A DNA stretch of 34,847 nt from NCBI GenBank assembly GCA_012270125.1, contig JAAXIY010000064.1:96395-131241 (forward strand). Direction: 5' to 3'. The position numbers and the translations under genes were made by a program. Origin of the DNA: Paracoccaceae bacterium (lineage in GTDB: Bacteria; Pseudomonadota; Alphaproteobacteria; Rhodobacterales; Rhodobacteraceae). Below the pieces are notes generated by a model, which was given only the letters and a program-made list of their open reading frames with translations, had not been told where the DNA came from and searched no databases. Below, in pieces: positions 1-8,713 of this stretch. Numbering within the stretch: position 1 is the first letter of the stretch; each line of letters opens with the position of its first letter.

Positions 1-150
1 ATCGCTTTAAGGTAAGTCATCTTTTGGAGAAATTAATAATCATCACTGAATACATAAACCCCCTATCTTTTTAAATACAAGGTGCTTAGTGATTTTGATT
101 CTTAATAGATAGACTTGTTTGTTGGATTAAAATTTCGTACCGGCTTAGGA

Positions 151-801
151 ATGAAGCAGACAAAATACTCTCCTCCAGAAACACCGTTAGATATAGTCTA
201 TGAAGACTCTGATATTCTAGTTGTTAACAAACCAGAAGGTTTGCTTTCCGTTCCAGGCCGTGGTCTGGACTTACAAGATTGTTTGCTTAATAGAATACAT
301 GAAGTTTTCCCAATGGCCCTGTTAGTTCATCGTTTGGATTGCGATACGTCAGGCTTAATTGTGTTTGCTATGAATAGGCATTCTCAGAGACAGCTCTCCA
401 TGCAGTTTGAAAAGAGATTAATTAAAAAGACTTACATTGCCCGTGTTTGGGGTCATGTAATTGAAAAGTCGGGAATAATTGATGACCCAATCATTGTCGA
501 CTGGCCTAATCGGCCATTGCAGAAAATTTGTCATGAAACTGGTAAGCCAGCAATGACAAACTGGCGTTGTATCAGAACCGGTCAAAAAGAAAGCCGTTTA
601 AAATTAAATCCTAAAACAGGAAGATCACATCAATTACGTGTACATTGTAAAGCGATAGGGCATGTGATTTTAGGTGATCCTTTGTACGCACAAGGAGAAG
701 CTGCCAATTATGACAGGTTAATGCTTCATTCTGAGGAATTAAGGTTAAATCATCCGGAGAGCGGGAGAGGTATGTCCTTTAGATCAAAAGCTCCATTTTA
801 A
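151..801 (+). CDS. rluA: Dual-specificity 23S rRNA/tRNA pseudouridine synthase RluA
   Basis: Isomerises uridine to pseudouridine; E. coli RluA acts on 23S rRNA U746 and on U32 of several tRNAs. The protein follows RluA along its whole length: NKPEGLLSVPGR near the start, the catalytic HRLDCDTSG block with Asp63, the ARVWGH and DWPNRP stretches, GKPA, then GRSHQLRVH and GDPLYA. From the ATG at 151 it is 216 residues, close to the 219 of E. coli RluA. An in-frame TTG at 115 would add 12 residues, but it has no visible ribosome binding site and family similarity begins only after the ATG. An AGGA lies almost against the ATG, so initiation signals are weak for either start. The gene converges on dnaE2, leaving 20 bases between the stops. 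Family identity is sure; the exact start is not. Confidence 0.93.
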   Translation: MKQTKYSPPETPLDIVYEDSDILVVNKPEGLLSVPGRGLDLQDCLLNRIHEVFPMALLVHRLDCDTSGLIVFAMNRHSQRQLSMQFEKRLIKKTYIARVWGHVIEKSGIIDDPIIVDWPNRPLQKICHETGKPAMTNWRCIRTGQKESRLKLNPKTGRSHQLRVHCKAIGHVILGDPLYAQGEAANYDRLMLHSEELRLNHPESGRGMSFRSKAPF

Positions 802-821
802 TGTAGTAGTTAAGTTTTAGC

Positions 822-3707
822 TTAACGAATTGGTGTTAGATATGAGCGCAACAATGCAACAGGGTGTGCACGCAGACTGAACCGAAGTGCAGCATAATCT
901 TCAATGACTTCCTCACCAGTTGTCATAACTGGTAAATTAGGACTAGGTTCGTTTATAAATTCGTCACCAAGGTCATCTGTAAATAAGGGAAGGGGTTTAT
1001 GAGACTTTATAGCTTTTGCCTCCCACAGAGCTTTGCGGCGAGAATATCCAAGAGCTAAAAAAACATCTGCTTCTGCAAGGTGTGCTAATAAGTTTGGCGA
1101 TATTCCTGCACGGCGCCAAACATCGTGAACAGAAGAATATCCATTTCCGCGGGTTGTATTGATCCAGATTGCATCCTCTTCCTTCATTCCTTTGATTTGT
1201 CTAAAGCCAAGACGAACAGCATGACCACCGATCCCATCAGGTTCAAGTGTATTATCCCAAAAACTATGATTTATGCATACGGGATTTACAGTTACATTAT
1301 GTTCTTTTGCATCTCTGATAATTTGTGCGGGTGCGTAAAAACCCATAGGTTGAGAATTGAGTAGGGCGCATGCAAATATTTGTGGATAATGAAATTTAAC
1401 CCAAGCGCTTGCATAGACCAATAGTGCAAAGCTAGCAGCATGACTTTCAGGAAAGCCGTATGAACCAAAACCTTCAATTTGTGAAAAACACCGTTTTGCA
1501 AAGTCTTCATCATATCCATTTTTGAGCATTCCATTAATAAATCGGTTTAAGAACTCGCTGACATTTCCATGTTTTTTGAAAGTGGCCAGAGCTCTTCTTA
1601 ATCGGTCAGCTTCATCAGGGCTGAAATTAGCGCCTATAATTGCAATTTGCATTGCTTGCTCTTGGAAAAGAGGAACGCCAAGAGTTTTTCCTAATACTTC
1701 TCCAAGCTTGTCTGAGGGGAAATTGACAACTTCCTCACCATTTCTGCGGCGAATGTAAGGATGTACCATATCACCTTGAATTGGTCCTGGTCGTACAATT
1801 GCAACCTGAATAACAAGGTCATAAAAGCACCGAGGCTTCATTCTAGGTAAAAAATTCATTTGCGCACGGCTCTCTACTTGAAAAACACCAATGCTGTCGG
1901 CGCGGCATAGCATATCATAAACTTTCGGATCTTCGGCAGGTAGATTTGCTAAGGTATAATTATCACCAAAATGCTGTTTAATCATGTCGAAGCTTTTTCT
2001 GATACAGGTCAGCATGCCTAATGAAAGGACGTCAACTTTTAATATGCCAAGAGCATCAATATCATCTTTATCCCAAGCTATAACAGTTCGGTCTTCCATT
2101 GAGGCATTTTCAATTGGTACTAATTCGTCCAGACGCCCTTCAGTTATTACAAAACCTCCAACGTGCTGACTCAAATGTCTTGGGAAACCAATAATTTCAT
2201 CAATAATTTTAAGTGTAAGGTTTAGATGCCTATCTGATGGATTCAGACCAATCTCACGTATACGTTTTTCCTCTAACTTTTTTGTACTGAAAAACCCCCA
2301 TAGCTGAGAAGACAAGGCGCTGACAGTATCTTTACTAAGGCCCATTGCAGTACCAACTTCGCGGATAGCGCGTTTTCCTCTGTAGTGAATTACTGTTGAA
2401 CAAAGGCCCGCGCGATGTCTGCCATAGCGATTATAAATATACTGTATAACTTCCTCTCTACGTTCATGCTCAAAATCAACATCAATATCAGGAGGTTCGT
2501 CACGTGCTTCAGAGACAAATCTCTCAAAAACCATTGTTCCAATTTCGGGACTGACTGATGTAACGCCAAGGCAGTAGCAAACAACTGAGTTTGCTGCAGA
2601 ACCTCTGCCCTGACATAAAATATTACGGCTCCGTGCGAAACTAACAATATCATGAACTGTTAGGAAGTATGGCTCATATTTTAATTTTCCTATAAGGTTT
2701 AATTCGTGATCTAGCATGGCTTGGACTTTTTTTGACGCTCCCGAAGGATATCGCCAATTGAGCCCTTCAATCGCTAACCTTTTTAAACGCTTTTGAGGCG
2801 TTTCCCCATTATTTATTTCCAAAGGGTATTCATACCTTAATTCATCTAGTGAAAACTGTAATTCATCTAAAATACGAACCGTATTATTTACTGCTTCTGG
2901 GTATAAAGAAAAAATTTGAAGTATTTCAGTGTATGAACGAAGACGTTTTTCAGCATTTGGCAGTGCATCTTTCCCTAACTGATCTATACTTTTACCTAAG
3001 CGAATTGCCGTTAGAACATCTGCTAATTTCCGGCGCTTGCTATGGTGCATAATTGGATGTGCACTAGCAATCAGATCACATCTAATAATTTGAGACAGTT
3101 TCATGATGTGCTCGAACCTTTTAGGGTCAATTCCATCATATTCTGGTGCTAATACTACGTAGACACCTTGTTTAAATTTGCTCTTAAGGCGAGTGCTATT
3201 TTCTAACCAAAGTTTTGAATTCTCTGGGTTCCATGGGGCTTCTGGTGCATGAATAAGAAGTACTACTTCATCCAACTCCTCAATGATTTCACTTATAACT
3301 AAATCACATAAACCTTTGTTGTTGCGCAGCCTACCTTTAGACAGACAACGACATAATGTACCCCATCCCTTGCGTGACTTAGGAAGCACCGTTACTTCAA
3401 ACCCGTCTATTAATTGTAATTTTGAGCCAGGTACCAATCTCGGTATTGTATTTAGACTTAATGAGGGAGGTTTCTTAATATTTTGGGGTCGGGGAGGTCC
3501 TATTAAATCTTTACTTTCACGATCTTTTACCAAGCGCTTTATGTCGCGTGCTGCACTGTGTGCTCTTACAATTCCTGTAACTGAATTAACATCAGTTATA
3601 GCAATAGCCGGTAGACCAAGCAGTGAAGCCCGCATCATGTACTCTTCAGGATGTGAAGCACCTGTTAAAAATGTAAAGTTTGATATTATTGACAATTCAG
3701 CAAACAT
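822..3707 (-). CDS. dnaE2: Error-prone DNA polymerase DnaE2 (ImuC), C-terminally short
   Basis: Alpha-subunit-type polymerase used for translesion synthesis and damage-induced mutagenesis, normally together with ImuA and ImuB. Visible parts are an N-terminal PHP domain (TGASHPEEY, then AITDVNS), the palm with GRGSAANS and PDIDVDFE giving Asp409 and Asp411, the third acidic residue at Asp559 (KVDVLSLG), fingers with FQEQAMQIA, and a helix-hairpin-helix region near residues 830-910. The protein stops at 961 residues, directly after RAHPVALLR. DnaE2 proteins are usually about 1050-1100 residues and continue from this point into an OB-fold domain, which is absent here. There is no room for it downstream, because rluA ends 20 bases beyond. 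imuA and imuB are not in the window; the upstream neighbour is a DUF2794 gene. Polymerase catalytic residues look intact, so it may be active in a reduced form. Confidence 0.93.
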   Translation of the reverse strand: MFAELSIISNFTFLTGASHPEEYMMRASLLGLPAIAITDVNSVTGIVRAHSAARDIKRLVKDRESKDLIGPPRPQNIKKPPSLSLNTIPRLVPGSKLQLIDGFEVTVLPKSRKGWGTLCRCLSKGRLRNNKGLCDLVISEIIEELDEVVLLIHAPEAPWNPENSKLWLENSTRLKSKFKQGVYVVLAPEYDGIDPKRFEHIMKLSQIIRCDLIASAHPIMHHSKRRKLADVLTAIRLGKSIDQLGKDALPNAEKRLRSYTEILQIFSLYPEAVNNTVRILDELQFSLDELRYEYPLEINNGETPQKRLKRLAIEGLNWRYPSGASKKVQAMLDHELNLIGKLKYEPYFLTVHDIVSFARSRNILCQGRGSAANSVVCYCLGVTSVSPEIGTMVFERFVSEARDEPPDIDVDFEHERREEVIQYIYNRYGRHRAGLCSTVIHYRGKRAIREVGTAMGLSKDTVSALSSQLWGFFSTKKLEEKRIREIGLNPSDRHLNLTLKIIDEIIGFPRHLSQHVGGFVITEGRLDELVPIENASMEDRTVIAWDKDDIDALGILKVDVLSLGMLTCIRKSFDMIKQHFGDNYTLANLPAEDPKVYDMLCRADSIGVFQVESRAQMNFLPRMKPRCFYDLVIQVAIVRPGPIQGDMVHPYIRRRNGEEVVNFPSDKLGEVLGKTLGVPLFQEQAMQIAIIGANFSPDEADRLRRALATFKKHGNVSEFLNRFINGMLKNGYDEDFAKRCFSQIEGFGSYGFPESHAASFALLVYASAWVKFHYPQIFACALLNSQPMGFYAPAQIIRDAKEHNVTVNPVCINHSFWDNTLEPDGIGGHAVRLGFRQIKGMKEEDAIWINTTRGNGYSSVHDVWRRAGISPNLLAHLAEADVFLALGYSRRKALWEAKAIKSHKPLPLFTDDLGDEFINEPSPNLPVMTTGEEVIEDYAALRFSLRAHPVALLRSYLTPIR

Positions 3708-3796
3708 ACAAATAAATATGTTCTTGTTTTGTTCTTTGTCTAGTAGAGTTATGTAATTTCCAAAAAAAGTTTTAATTACGCAATTTGTTTGCGATT

Positions 3797-4135
3797 TTAA
3801 ACGACAGCTCTGATGAGCTTTCGTTCTAAAATACGTATTACTTTTTTTAAATCCTGCCCTCTTTTTAGAATCTGGCCATCCATTCCTATTACGGCGTATT
3901 CACCTTGCTTATTTCGTAACTTTGGGCGTTTTTCTATTCGATAGAGTGGGTTTTCTGCTGTTCTGCGAAAAATTGAAAACACGGCAACGTCGTGAAGCGC
4001 TGAAATGCCATAATCTCGCCATTCACCAGCAGCAACCATTTTGCCATAAATAGATAAGATTACCGCAAGCTCTTTACGATTAAATGAAACGACTTCAAGA
4101 GACTTTCGGGCAGGAAAAGGAGTCAGTTTATTCAT
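3797..4135 (-). CDS. DUF2794 family protein
   Basis: A 112-residue protein that I recognise as the DUF2794 family, a small conserved protein of alphaproteobacteria with no established function. Features are a middle segment DYGISALHDVAVFSIFRR, then YRIEKRPKLRNKQGEYAV and a basic C-terminal helix (LKKVIRILERKLIRAVV). There is no signal peptide and no membrane segment, so it should be cytoplasmic. It lies between dapA, 69 bases upstream, and dnaE2, 89 bases downstream, all on the same strand. The spacing does not force a single operon. No function can be inferred from the sequence itself. Confidence 0.8.
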   Translation of the reverse strand: MNKLTPFPARKSLEVVSFNRKELAVILSIYGKMVAAGEWRDYGISALHDVAVFSIFRRTAENPLYRIEKRPKLRNKQGEYAVIGMDGQILKRGQDLKKVIRILERKLIRAVV

Positions 4136-4204
4136 AGTAAAAGATTTGCGGTCTTTACATTTAAAATCAAGTTAAAATAAATAAATTGCCTTGCTCAAAG
4201 CTGA

Positions 4205-5074
4205 TTAAATTAGATCTGCGTGCTTAAGTGCTGAATTAATTTTCTCTTTGGTTGGCTCAGAAAGAGGAGTAAGCGGAAGGCGCACCTCGTCTTTACATAA
4301 CCCTAACTTACTCATAGCGTACTTTGCACCAACTAGACCGGGTTCTGTAAATATAGCTTTATGCAAAGGCATTAATTTATCTTGAAGCTCAAGAGCCAAG
4401 GAGTAATCCCCTTTGAGGGTCGCTTCCTGCATTTTCGAACATAGTCCTGGCGCGACATTAGCTGTAACAGAAATGCAACCAACGCCTCCTTGGGCATTGA
4501 AACCGTGAGCGGTCGCGTCTTCTCCTGAAAGCTGTATAAAGTCATCACCACAGCTAAGACGTTGATCACAAACTCTGGCTAAATCTCCGGTTGCATCTTT
4601 TACACCAACAATTTCATCCAATTTCGCTAACTCACCCATTGTTTCTGGAGACATATCCACGACCGAACGACCTGGAATATTATATATGATTATTGGAAGT
4701 CCAATCTTTGCCAATTCAGTGAAATGCGCTATCAGACCCGCCTGTGTTGGTTTGTTGTAGTAAGGAGTAACCACCAAAGCTGCGTTTGCTCCCACATTTT
4801 TAGCGTGCTCTACAAAACGAATTGCTTCGGCAGTATTGTTGGAGCCAGCACCGGCTATAACAGGTACTCTACCTGCAGCCTCATTAATTACTTCGCTGAC
4901 AACTTGTTCATGTTCTGCATGTGTTAAAGTTGGGCTCTCACCAGTTGTGCCGACAGGTACAAGTCCATGACTTCCCTGCTCAATATGCCAATTTACAAGG
5001 TTTTTTAGCCCTTTCACATCCACTTCGCCGTTGTCAAACGGTGTGACCATTGCTGGTAATGATCCTCTAAACAT
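4205..5074 (-). CDS. dapA: 4-hydroxy-tetrahydrodipicolinate synthase DapA
   Basis: Condenses pyruvate with aspartate semialdehyde, the first committed step to diaminopimelate and lysine. The 289-residue protein has the GTTGESPTL loop, the active-site Tyr131 in YNIPGRS and the Schiff-base Lys159 in [10 protein letters not shown]; the Tyr-Lys distance of 28 equals that of E. coli Tyr133-Lys161. The start at 5074 is chosen because an AGGAG lies 7 bases upstream and the family begins [13 protein letters not shown]; an upstream in-frame ATG at 5101 would add nine unrelated residues. It is divergent from the slt gene across about 110 bases and heads a leftward series with the DUF2794 gene and dnaE2. 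Confidence 0.96.
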   Translation of the reverse strand: MFRGSLPAMVTPFDNGEVDVKGLKNLVNWHIEQGSHGLVPVGTTGESPTLTHAEHEQVVSEVINEAAGRVPVIAGAGSNNTAEAIRFVEHAKNVGANAALVVTPYYNKPTQAGLIAHFTELAKIGLPIIIYNIPGRSVVDMSPETMGELAKLDEIVGVKDATGDLARVCDQRLSCGDDFIQLSGEDATAHGFNAQGGVGCISVTANVAPGLCSKMQEATLKGDYSLALELQDKLMPLHKAIFTEPGLVGAKYAMSKLGLCKDEVRLPLTPLSEPTKEKINSALKHADLI

Positions 5075-5184
5075 GAAACACTCCTCTTGCTTAATGTACA
5101 AATCAAGAAATTCCTAAAAGCAAAGTTGCTTAACTTGAAATGCACGGTACACTCAAAATACCGTATTGAGGTTCTGGATCAAAA

Positions 5185-7146
5185 ATGCAAGCAAAGTTGC
5201 GATATATCACGTTATTTCTTTTTTTGTTTTACAACATCGCAGATGCTCAAGCGCCAATAAGACCTTTAGAGCTGGCCTTTACTGCCATGGAAAAGGAAGA
5301 ATGGGATAGAGCTTTTTTGCTTGCCAAAAAAGATGGAAATTTGGGCCATTCACTTATTTTATGGCACTATTTAAGAGAAGGTTTAGGCAAGCCAGATCAA
5401 GCTTTGAATTTTTTGGAAAGCAACCCTGATTGGCCGGGCCTACCTTATCTTAGGAAACGATCTGAAAAAACCTTTTTAAATGCTCCTGACGAGCAAATCT
5501 TGGCTTTTTTTGATACGGTAAAACCTCAAACAGGGTTGGGAAGTCTAATTTATGCAAAAGCTTTAAAGCGAAATGGACAAAAAGTTAAAGCAGGGCTTGT
5601 CGCTCAATCAGCCTGGGCCGATCAAAGTATGGATAAGAGCACTACCCGTGATATTTTTGAAAACTTTCGAACAAATTTGCTTCCATTAAAAAATAATCGT
5701 TTTGAGTTTCTCTTATGGGAAAAAGATAAAGCTTCTTTGAATTCTATGTCTTTCCTTTTGGATGACACTCAGAAGGCAGTGGCCGATACTGTTTTTTCCC
5801 TCCATACAAATAAAAAAAATGTGTCGGCAAAGATTAAATCTCTACCTCCAAAATGGCAAAAACACCCTGTTGTTATGTATGCGCGTTTTGAATGGCGCAT
5901 AAGAAATAATCTGCGTGATTCAGCTTTGCAAGTTTTAGAAAATTATAGCACGTCCGCAACCCATCTATCTCAACCATCAAAATGGGCTTTCAGAAGAGAA
6001 GCGTTAGCACGTGATCTGATGTTTGATGAAGAATATGCGCGGGCTTATGAAATATCATCTAAACATTATCTTGAAACAGGGGATACTTATGCAGTTCTTG
6101 AGTGGCTTTCTGGGTATCTAGCATTAGAGAAGTTAAAAAATACTGAGCTAGCGCTTAAACATTTCAAAAACTTTTTATTGTCGGTAGATGCCCCAATTTC
6201 CTTAGGACGAGGTTTTTATTGGCTTGGGAGAACTTATGAACAGCAAGGCAAAATGGATACTGCAAAACAAATCTATCAAATAGGCGCTGATCGTTGGGAA
6301 ACTTACTACGGTTTGCTAGCAGCAGAAAAAGTGGGTCTAACAGCAGATAAGACAGTGCTGAACACACCTAATGTTTCATCCTGGAAAGAAGCCAGTTTCT
6401 TAACAAGCTCCGTTTTTAAAGCTGCAACGTTATTATTTTCTGCTAATCAGGAAGTGTTAGCAGAGCGCTTTCTTACCCATTTAACTGAAACTTTGTCTGA
6501 CCACGATGTATTAAGATTAGTTAATTTTTTAGAAGAGAGTAAGAAGCCACACGAGCTTGTTATGGTTGCAAAGAGAGCGGCAAGTCAAAGTAGGGTTTTC
6601 CCAAGGCCCTATTTTGCCATCCACCCATTGGTTGAAATGCCACAAAGAATTCCTCCTGAAATGGCTTTAGCTATAGCGCGTAGAGAGAGTGAATTTTATC
6701 CAAAAGTTGAATCACCTGTTGGGGCTCTTGGTATGATGCAGGTTATGCCAAAGACAGCGAGAGAAGTCGCAAAAAGGCTTGGTCTGCGATATTCATCTGA
6801 ACGAATGTTATCAGATTGGCATTATAATGCTAGGATTGGGATAGCATATCTGGAAGAGCTTTCTGAAAGGTATGAAGGAAATCCAATTCTAATTGCAGCT
6901 GCATATAACGCAGGGCCATCGCGTGCTGATCGTTGGATTGAGCTTCTGGGTGATCCGCGCAATCCAAAAGTCGACTTGGTCAATTGGGTTGAGAGTATTC
7001 CTTTTGAAGAAACCCGTAATTATGTGATGCGAGTCGCGGAAAGTCTTCCAAACTACGCAGTAAGGCTTAATAAAAAGTCCCCGGATTCATTTTATCTTTA
7101 TCTTAAAGGTTCAACTTTTTTGCCGCTCGCGCCAAAGAGCGAATAA
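5185..7146 (+). CDS. slt: Soluble-type lytic murein transglycosylase (Slt70-like)
   Basis: Cleaves the MurNAc-GlcNAc bond of peptidoglycan in the periplasm, forming anhydro-muropeptides. The 653-residue protein starts with a short signal peptide (hydrophobic stretch about residues 6-20, then ADAQA), continues with an alpha-helical superhelix of roughly 430 residues of the Slt U/L-domain type, and ends with the catalytic SLT domain. The catalytic glutamate is Glu501 in ARRESEF, followed by SPVGALGMMQVMP and AAYNAGPSRADRW, all family hallmarks. Its 3' end overlaps the convergent EamA transporter gene by 36 bases, so the last codons of both are read from the same DNA. Confidence 0.93.
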   Translation: MQAKLRYITLFLFLFYNIADAQAPIRPLELAFTAMEKEEWDRAFLLAKKDGNLGHSLILWHYLREGLGKPDQALNFLESNPDWPGLPYLRKRSEKTFLNAPDEQILAFFDTVKPQTGLGSLIYAKALKRNGQKVKAGLVAQSAWADQSMDKSTTRDIFENFRTNLLPLKNNRFEFLLWEKDKASLNSMSFLLDDTQKAVADTVFSLHTNKKNVSAKIKSLPPKWQKHPVVMYARFEWRIRNNLRDSALQVLENYSTSATHLSQPSKWAFRREALARDLMFDEEYARAYEISSKHYLETGDTYAVLEWLSGYLALEKLKNTELALKHFKNFLLSVDAPISLGRGFYWLGRTYEQQGKMDTAKQIYQIGADRWETYYGLLAAEKVGLTADKTVLNTPNVSSWKEASFLTSSVFKAATLLFSANQEVLAERFLTHLTETLSDHDVLRLVNFLEESKKPHELVMVAKRAASQSRVFPRPYFAIHPLVEMPQRIPPEMALAIARRESEFYPKVESPVGALGMMQVMPKTAREVAKRLGLRYSSERMLSDWHYNARIGIAYLEELSERYEGNPILIAAAYNAGPSRADRWIELLGDPRNPKVDLVNWVESIPFEETRNYVMRVAESLPNYAVRLNKKSPDSFYLYLKGSTFLPLAPKSE

Positions 7147-7977
7147 GCCAGCGAAGACAACAATCAACGCTCCTATTACAACATGAATTTCCAACTTTTC
7201 GCTAAATATAAAGAGCCCGATAATTGTAGCGAAAAGAAGCTGCAGATAAGCAAAAGGTTGGAGGAAACTTGCTTCTGAAACCTCATAACATTTTATAAGC
7301 AGATAGTGCGCTAAACAGGCAATAATACATAATACTAACAGCCAACACCAATCTGTAGGCGATAAATTAACCCAATAATTGCTTCCTATGATGGACATGA
7401 CAATTGCACCAATTATTCCAGTCCAAAAAAATGACGTCATGGTGGTGTCTTGGCGAGCTGCATACCTGGTCAGCAGACTATATAAAGCAAACATGAGAGC
7501 TGCAACCAGAGGAATTATAGCCTGTAAAGAAAATACCGTATTGGATGGTTTTAATATGATCATGACACCCACAAAACCAATAAAAATGGCAGTCCAACGT
7601 TTCCATCCCACATACTCTTTTAAAACGGGACCGGACAGGGCAGCTACAAGAAGAGGGTAAATTGAAAAAACTGCATGGCTTTCGATTAAACCTAGTAAAG
7701 TAAAACTTGTAATCATTACGATAACTTCAAAAGCAAGTAATGCTCCGCGAAAAATTTGCAAAAATGGTTGTCTGGTTGATACTACTGTACGAAGCCCACC
7801 AGGTTGTTTTGAGCATAATACAAATACGAATATCGCAAAGAACCAATATCTAATCATAACAATAAAAAAGACATTATATTCACGTGCTAGATATTGAGAT
7901 ATACCATCTTGGATAGCAAAAATTAGCATCGTTGCAACCATTAGAGATATTCCTAGTTTTGGATTACTTTTCATCAT
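7111..7977 (-). CDS. EamA/DMT-family membrane transporter
   Basis: A 288-residue integral membrane protein of the drug/metabolite transporter superfamily, with two EamA repeats and about ten hydrophobic segments; the second repeat begins near AIIPLVAALMFALYSLLTR. Family members export or import small metabolites; the substrate cannot be told from sequence. The start, ATG at 7977 or the adjacent ATG at 7974, lies inside the 3' end of mnmD with a 14-base overlap, suggesting translational coupling. The 3' end overlaps slt by 36 bases on the other strand. Confidence 0.88.
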   Translation of the reverse strand: MMKSNPKLGISLMVATMLIFAIQDGISQYLAREYNVFFIVMIRYWFFAIFVFVLCSKQPGGLRTVVSTRQPFLQIFRGALLAFEVIVMITSFTLLGLIESHAVFSIYPLLVAALSGPVLKEYVGWKRWTAIFIGFVGVMIILKPSNTVFSLQAIIPLVAALMFALYSLLTRYAARQDTTMTSFFWTGIIGAIVMSIIGSNYWVNLSPTDWCWLLVLCIIACLAHYLLIKCYEVSEASFLQPFAYLQLLFATIIGLFIFSEKLEIHVVIGALIVVFAGLFALWRERQKS

Positions 7978-8677
7978 TTTTAAGTGCTATCGTCATATGG
8001 CGCTTGCGTCCAAACCCAGAAATTCGTTCAACTTGAAATCCTGCTAAACTTAAGTTTCTGCGCACATAACCTGCTGCAGAATAAGTTGATAATGTACCTC
8101 CATTAACTGTGCATCTATAAACATTTTTTAGTAAATCTTCTTCCCAGAGTTCTGGATTTTTAGCCGGAGAAAAACCATCTAAAAACCAACAATCTACCAG
8201 TGTATCAAATTGTTTGATGGTACGCCGTGCATCGCCGAGTATGAGCCGTAAATTATAGTCATTTCCTGAAAGCTCTCCTTTTTCCAGTAGTGTGCTCCAT
8301 AGGGAATAAAATTCGTCCTTTAAATCACTTAATTCAGGAAATTCATTTTGTGCTTTGAGCATTTCTATTGGTTGTAATGGGAAGGCTTCAAAAGAGGTAT
8401 AAAAAATTTTCCCTTTTTGTTTTTTTAGTCGCCATAGCCAGAGTGTTGACAAAAAGTTTAGTCCAGTTCCAAATCCCAATTCAGCAATTTTAAATCCGTT
8501 ATTCAGCCGATTGGAAAGTTTGTTGCCATTCAAAAAAACATGACGAACTTCTTCAAGACCATTATCTAGTGAAAAGTAAGGGTCATCAAATTTCTGGGCA
8601 ATTGGTATTCGATCATCTCGCCATAAAAGTTTTGGGTTGTTATAGTTTTTCAAAGGCTTGCACTTTTCTTTTGTCAC
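7964..8677 (-). CDS. mnmD: tRNA (mnm5s2U34)-methyltransferase MnmD, the MnmC methyltransferase half as a separate protein
   Basis: Transfers a methyl group from SAM to 5-aminomethyl(2-thio)uridine at the tRNA wobble position. The protein matches the N-terminal half of E. coli MnmC: FDDPYFSLDNGLEEVRHVFLNGN, the SAM site ELGFGTGLNFL, then DCWFLDGFSPAKNPELW and TYSAAGYVRRNL. The GTG at 8677 is the preferred start (237 residues), because its distance to the FDD motif resembles that of E. coli MnmC and it leaves the divergent oxidase gene free. An upstream ATG at 8770 would make 268 residues but would overlap the oxidase gene by 57 bases with non-homologous sequence. It is coupled to the downstream EamA gene. 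Confidence 0.9.
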   Translation of the reverse strand: MTKEKCKPLKNYNNPKLLWRDDRIPIAQKFDDPYFSLDNGLEEVRHVFLNGNKLSNRLNNGFKIAELGFGTGLNFLSTLWLWRLKKQKGKIFYTSFEAFPLQPIEMLKAQNEFPELSDLKDEFYSLWSTLLEKGELSGNDYNLRLILGDARRTIKQFDTLVDCWFLDGFSPAKNPELWEEDLLKNVYRCTVNGGTLSTYSAAGYVRRNLSLAGFQVERISGFGRKRHMTIALKNDEK

Positions 8678-8713
8678 CTCTATCGCTCGGTTATTATCAG
8701 GTGAAAAGAGCGA

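Noticed and set aside
1-150. Possible end of an upstream gene or a small RNA at the left edge
   Set aside because: All frames have early stops and no conserved structure or motif was seen; it appears to be ordinary intergenic DNA.
809-826. 6-bp inverted repeat GTTAAG/CTTAAC between the rluA and dnaE2 stops as a bidirectional terminator
   Set aside because: The stem is short and AT-rich, has no T-run on either side, and contains the dnaE2 stop codon.
3283-3756. Open frame of 157 codons on the plus strand inside the 5' end of dnaE2
   Set aside because: It is the complement of the PHP-domain coding region, with no recognisable domain or ribosome binding site.
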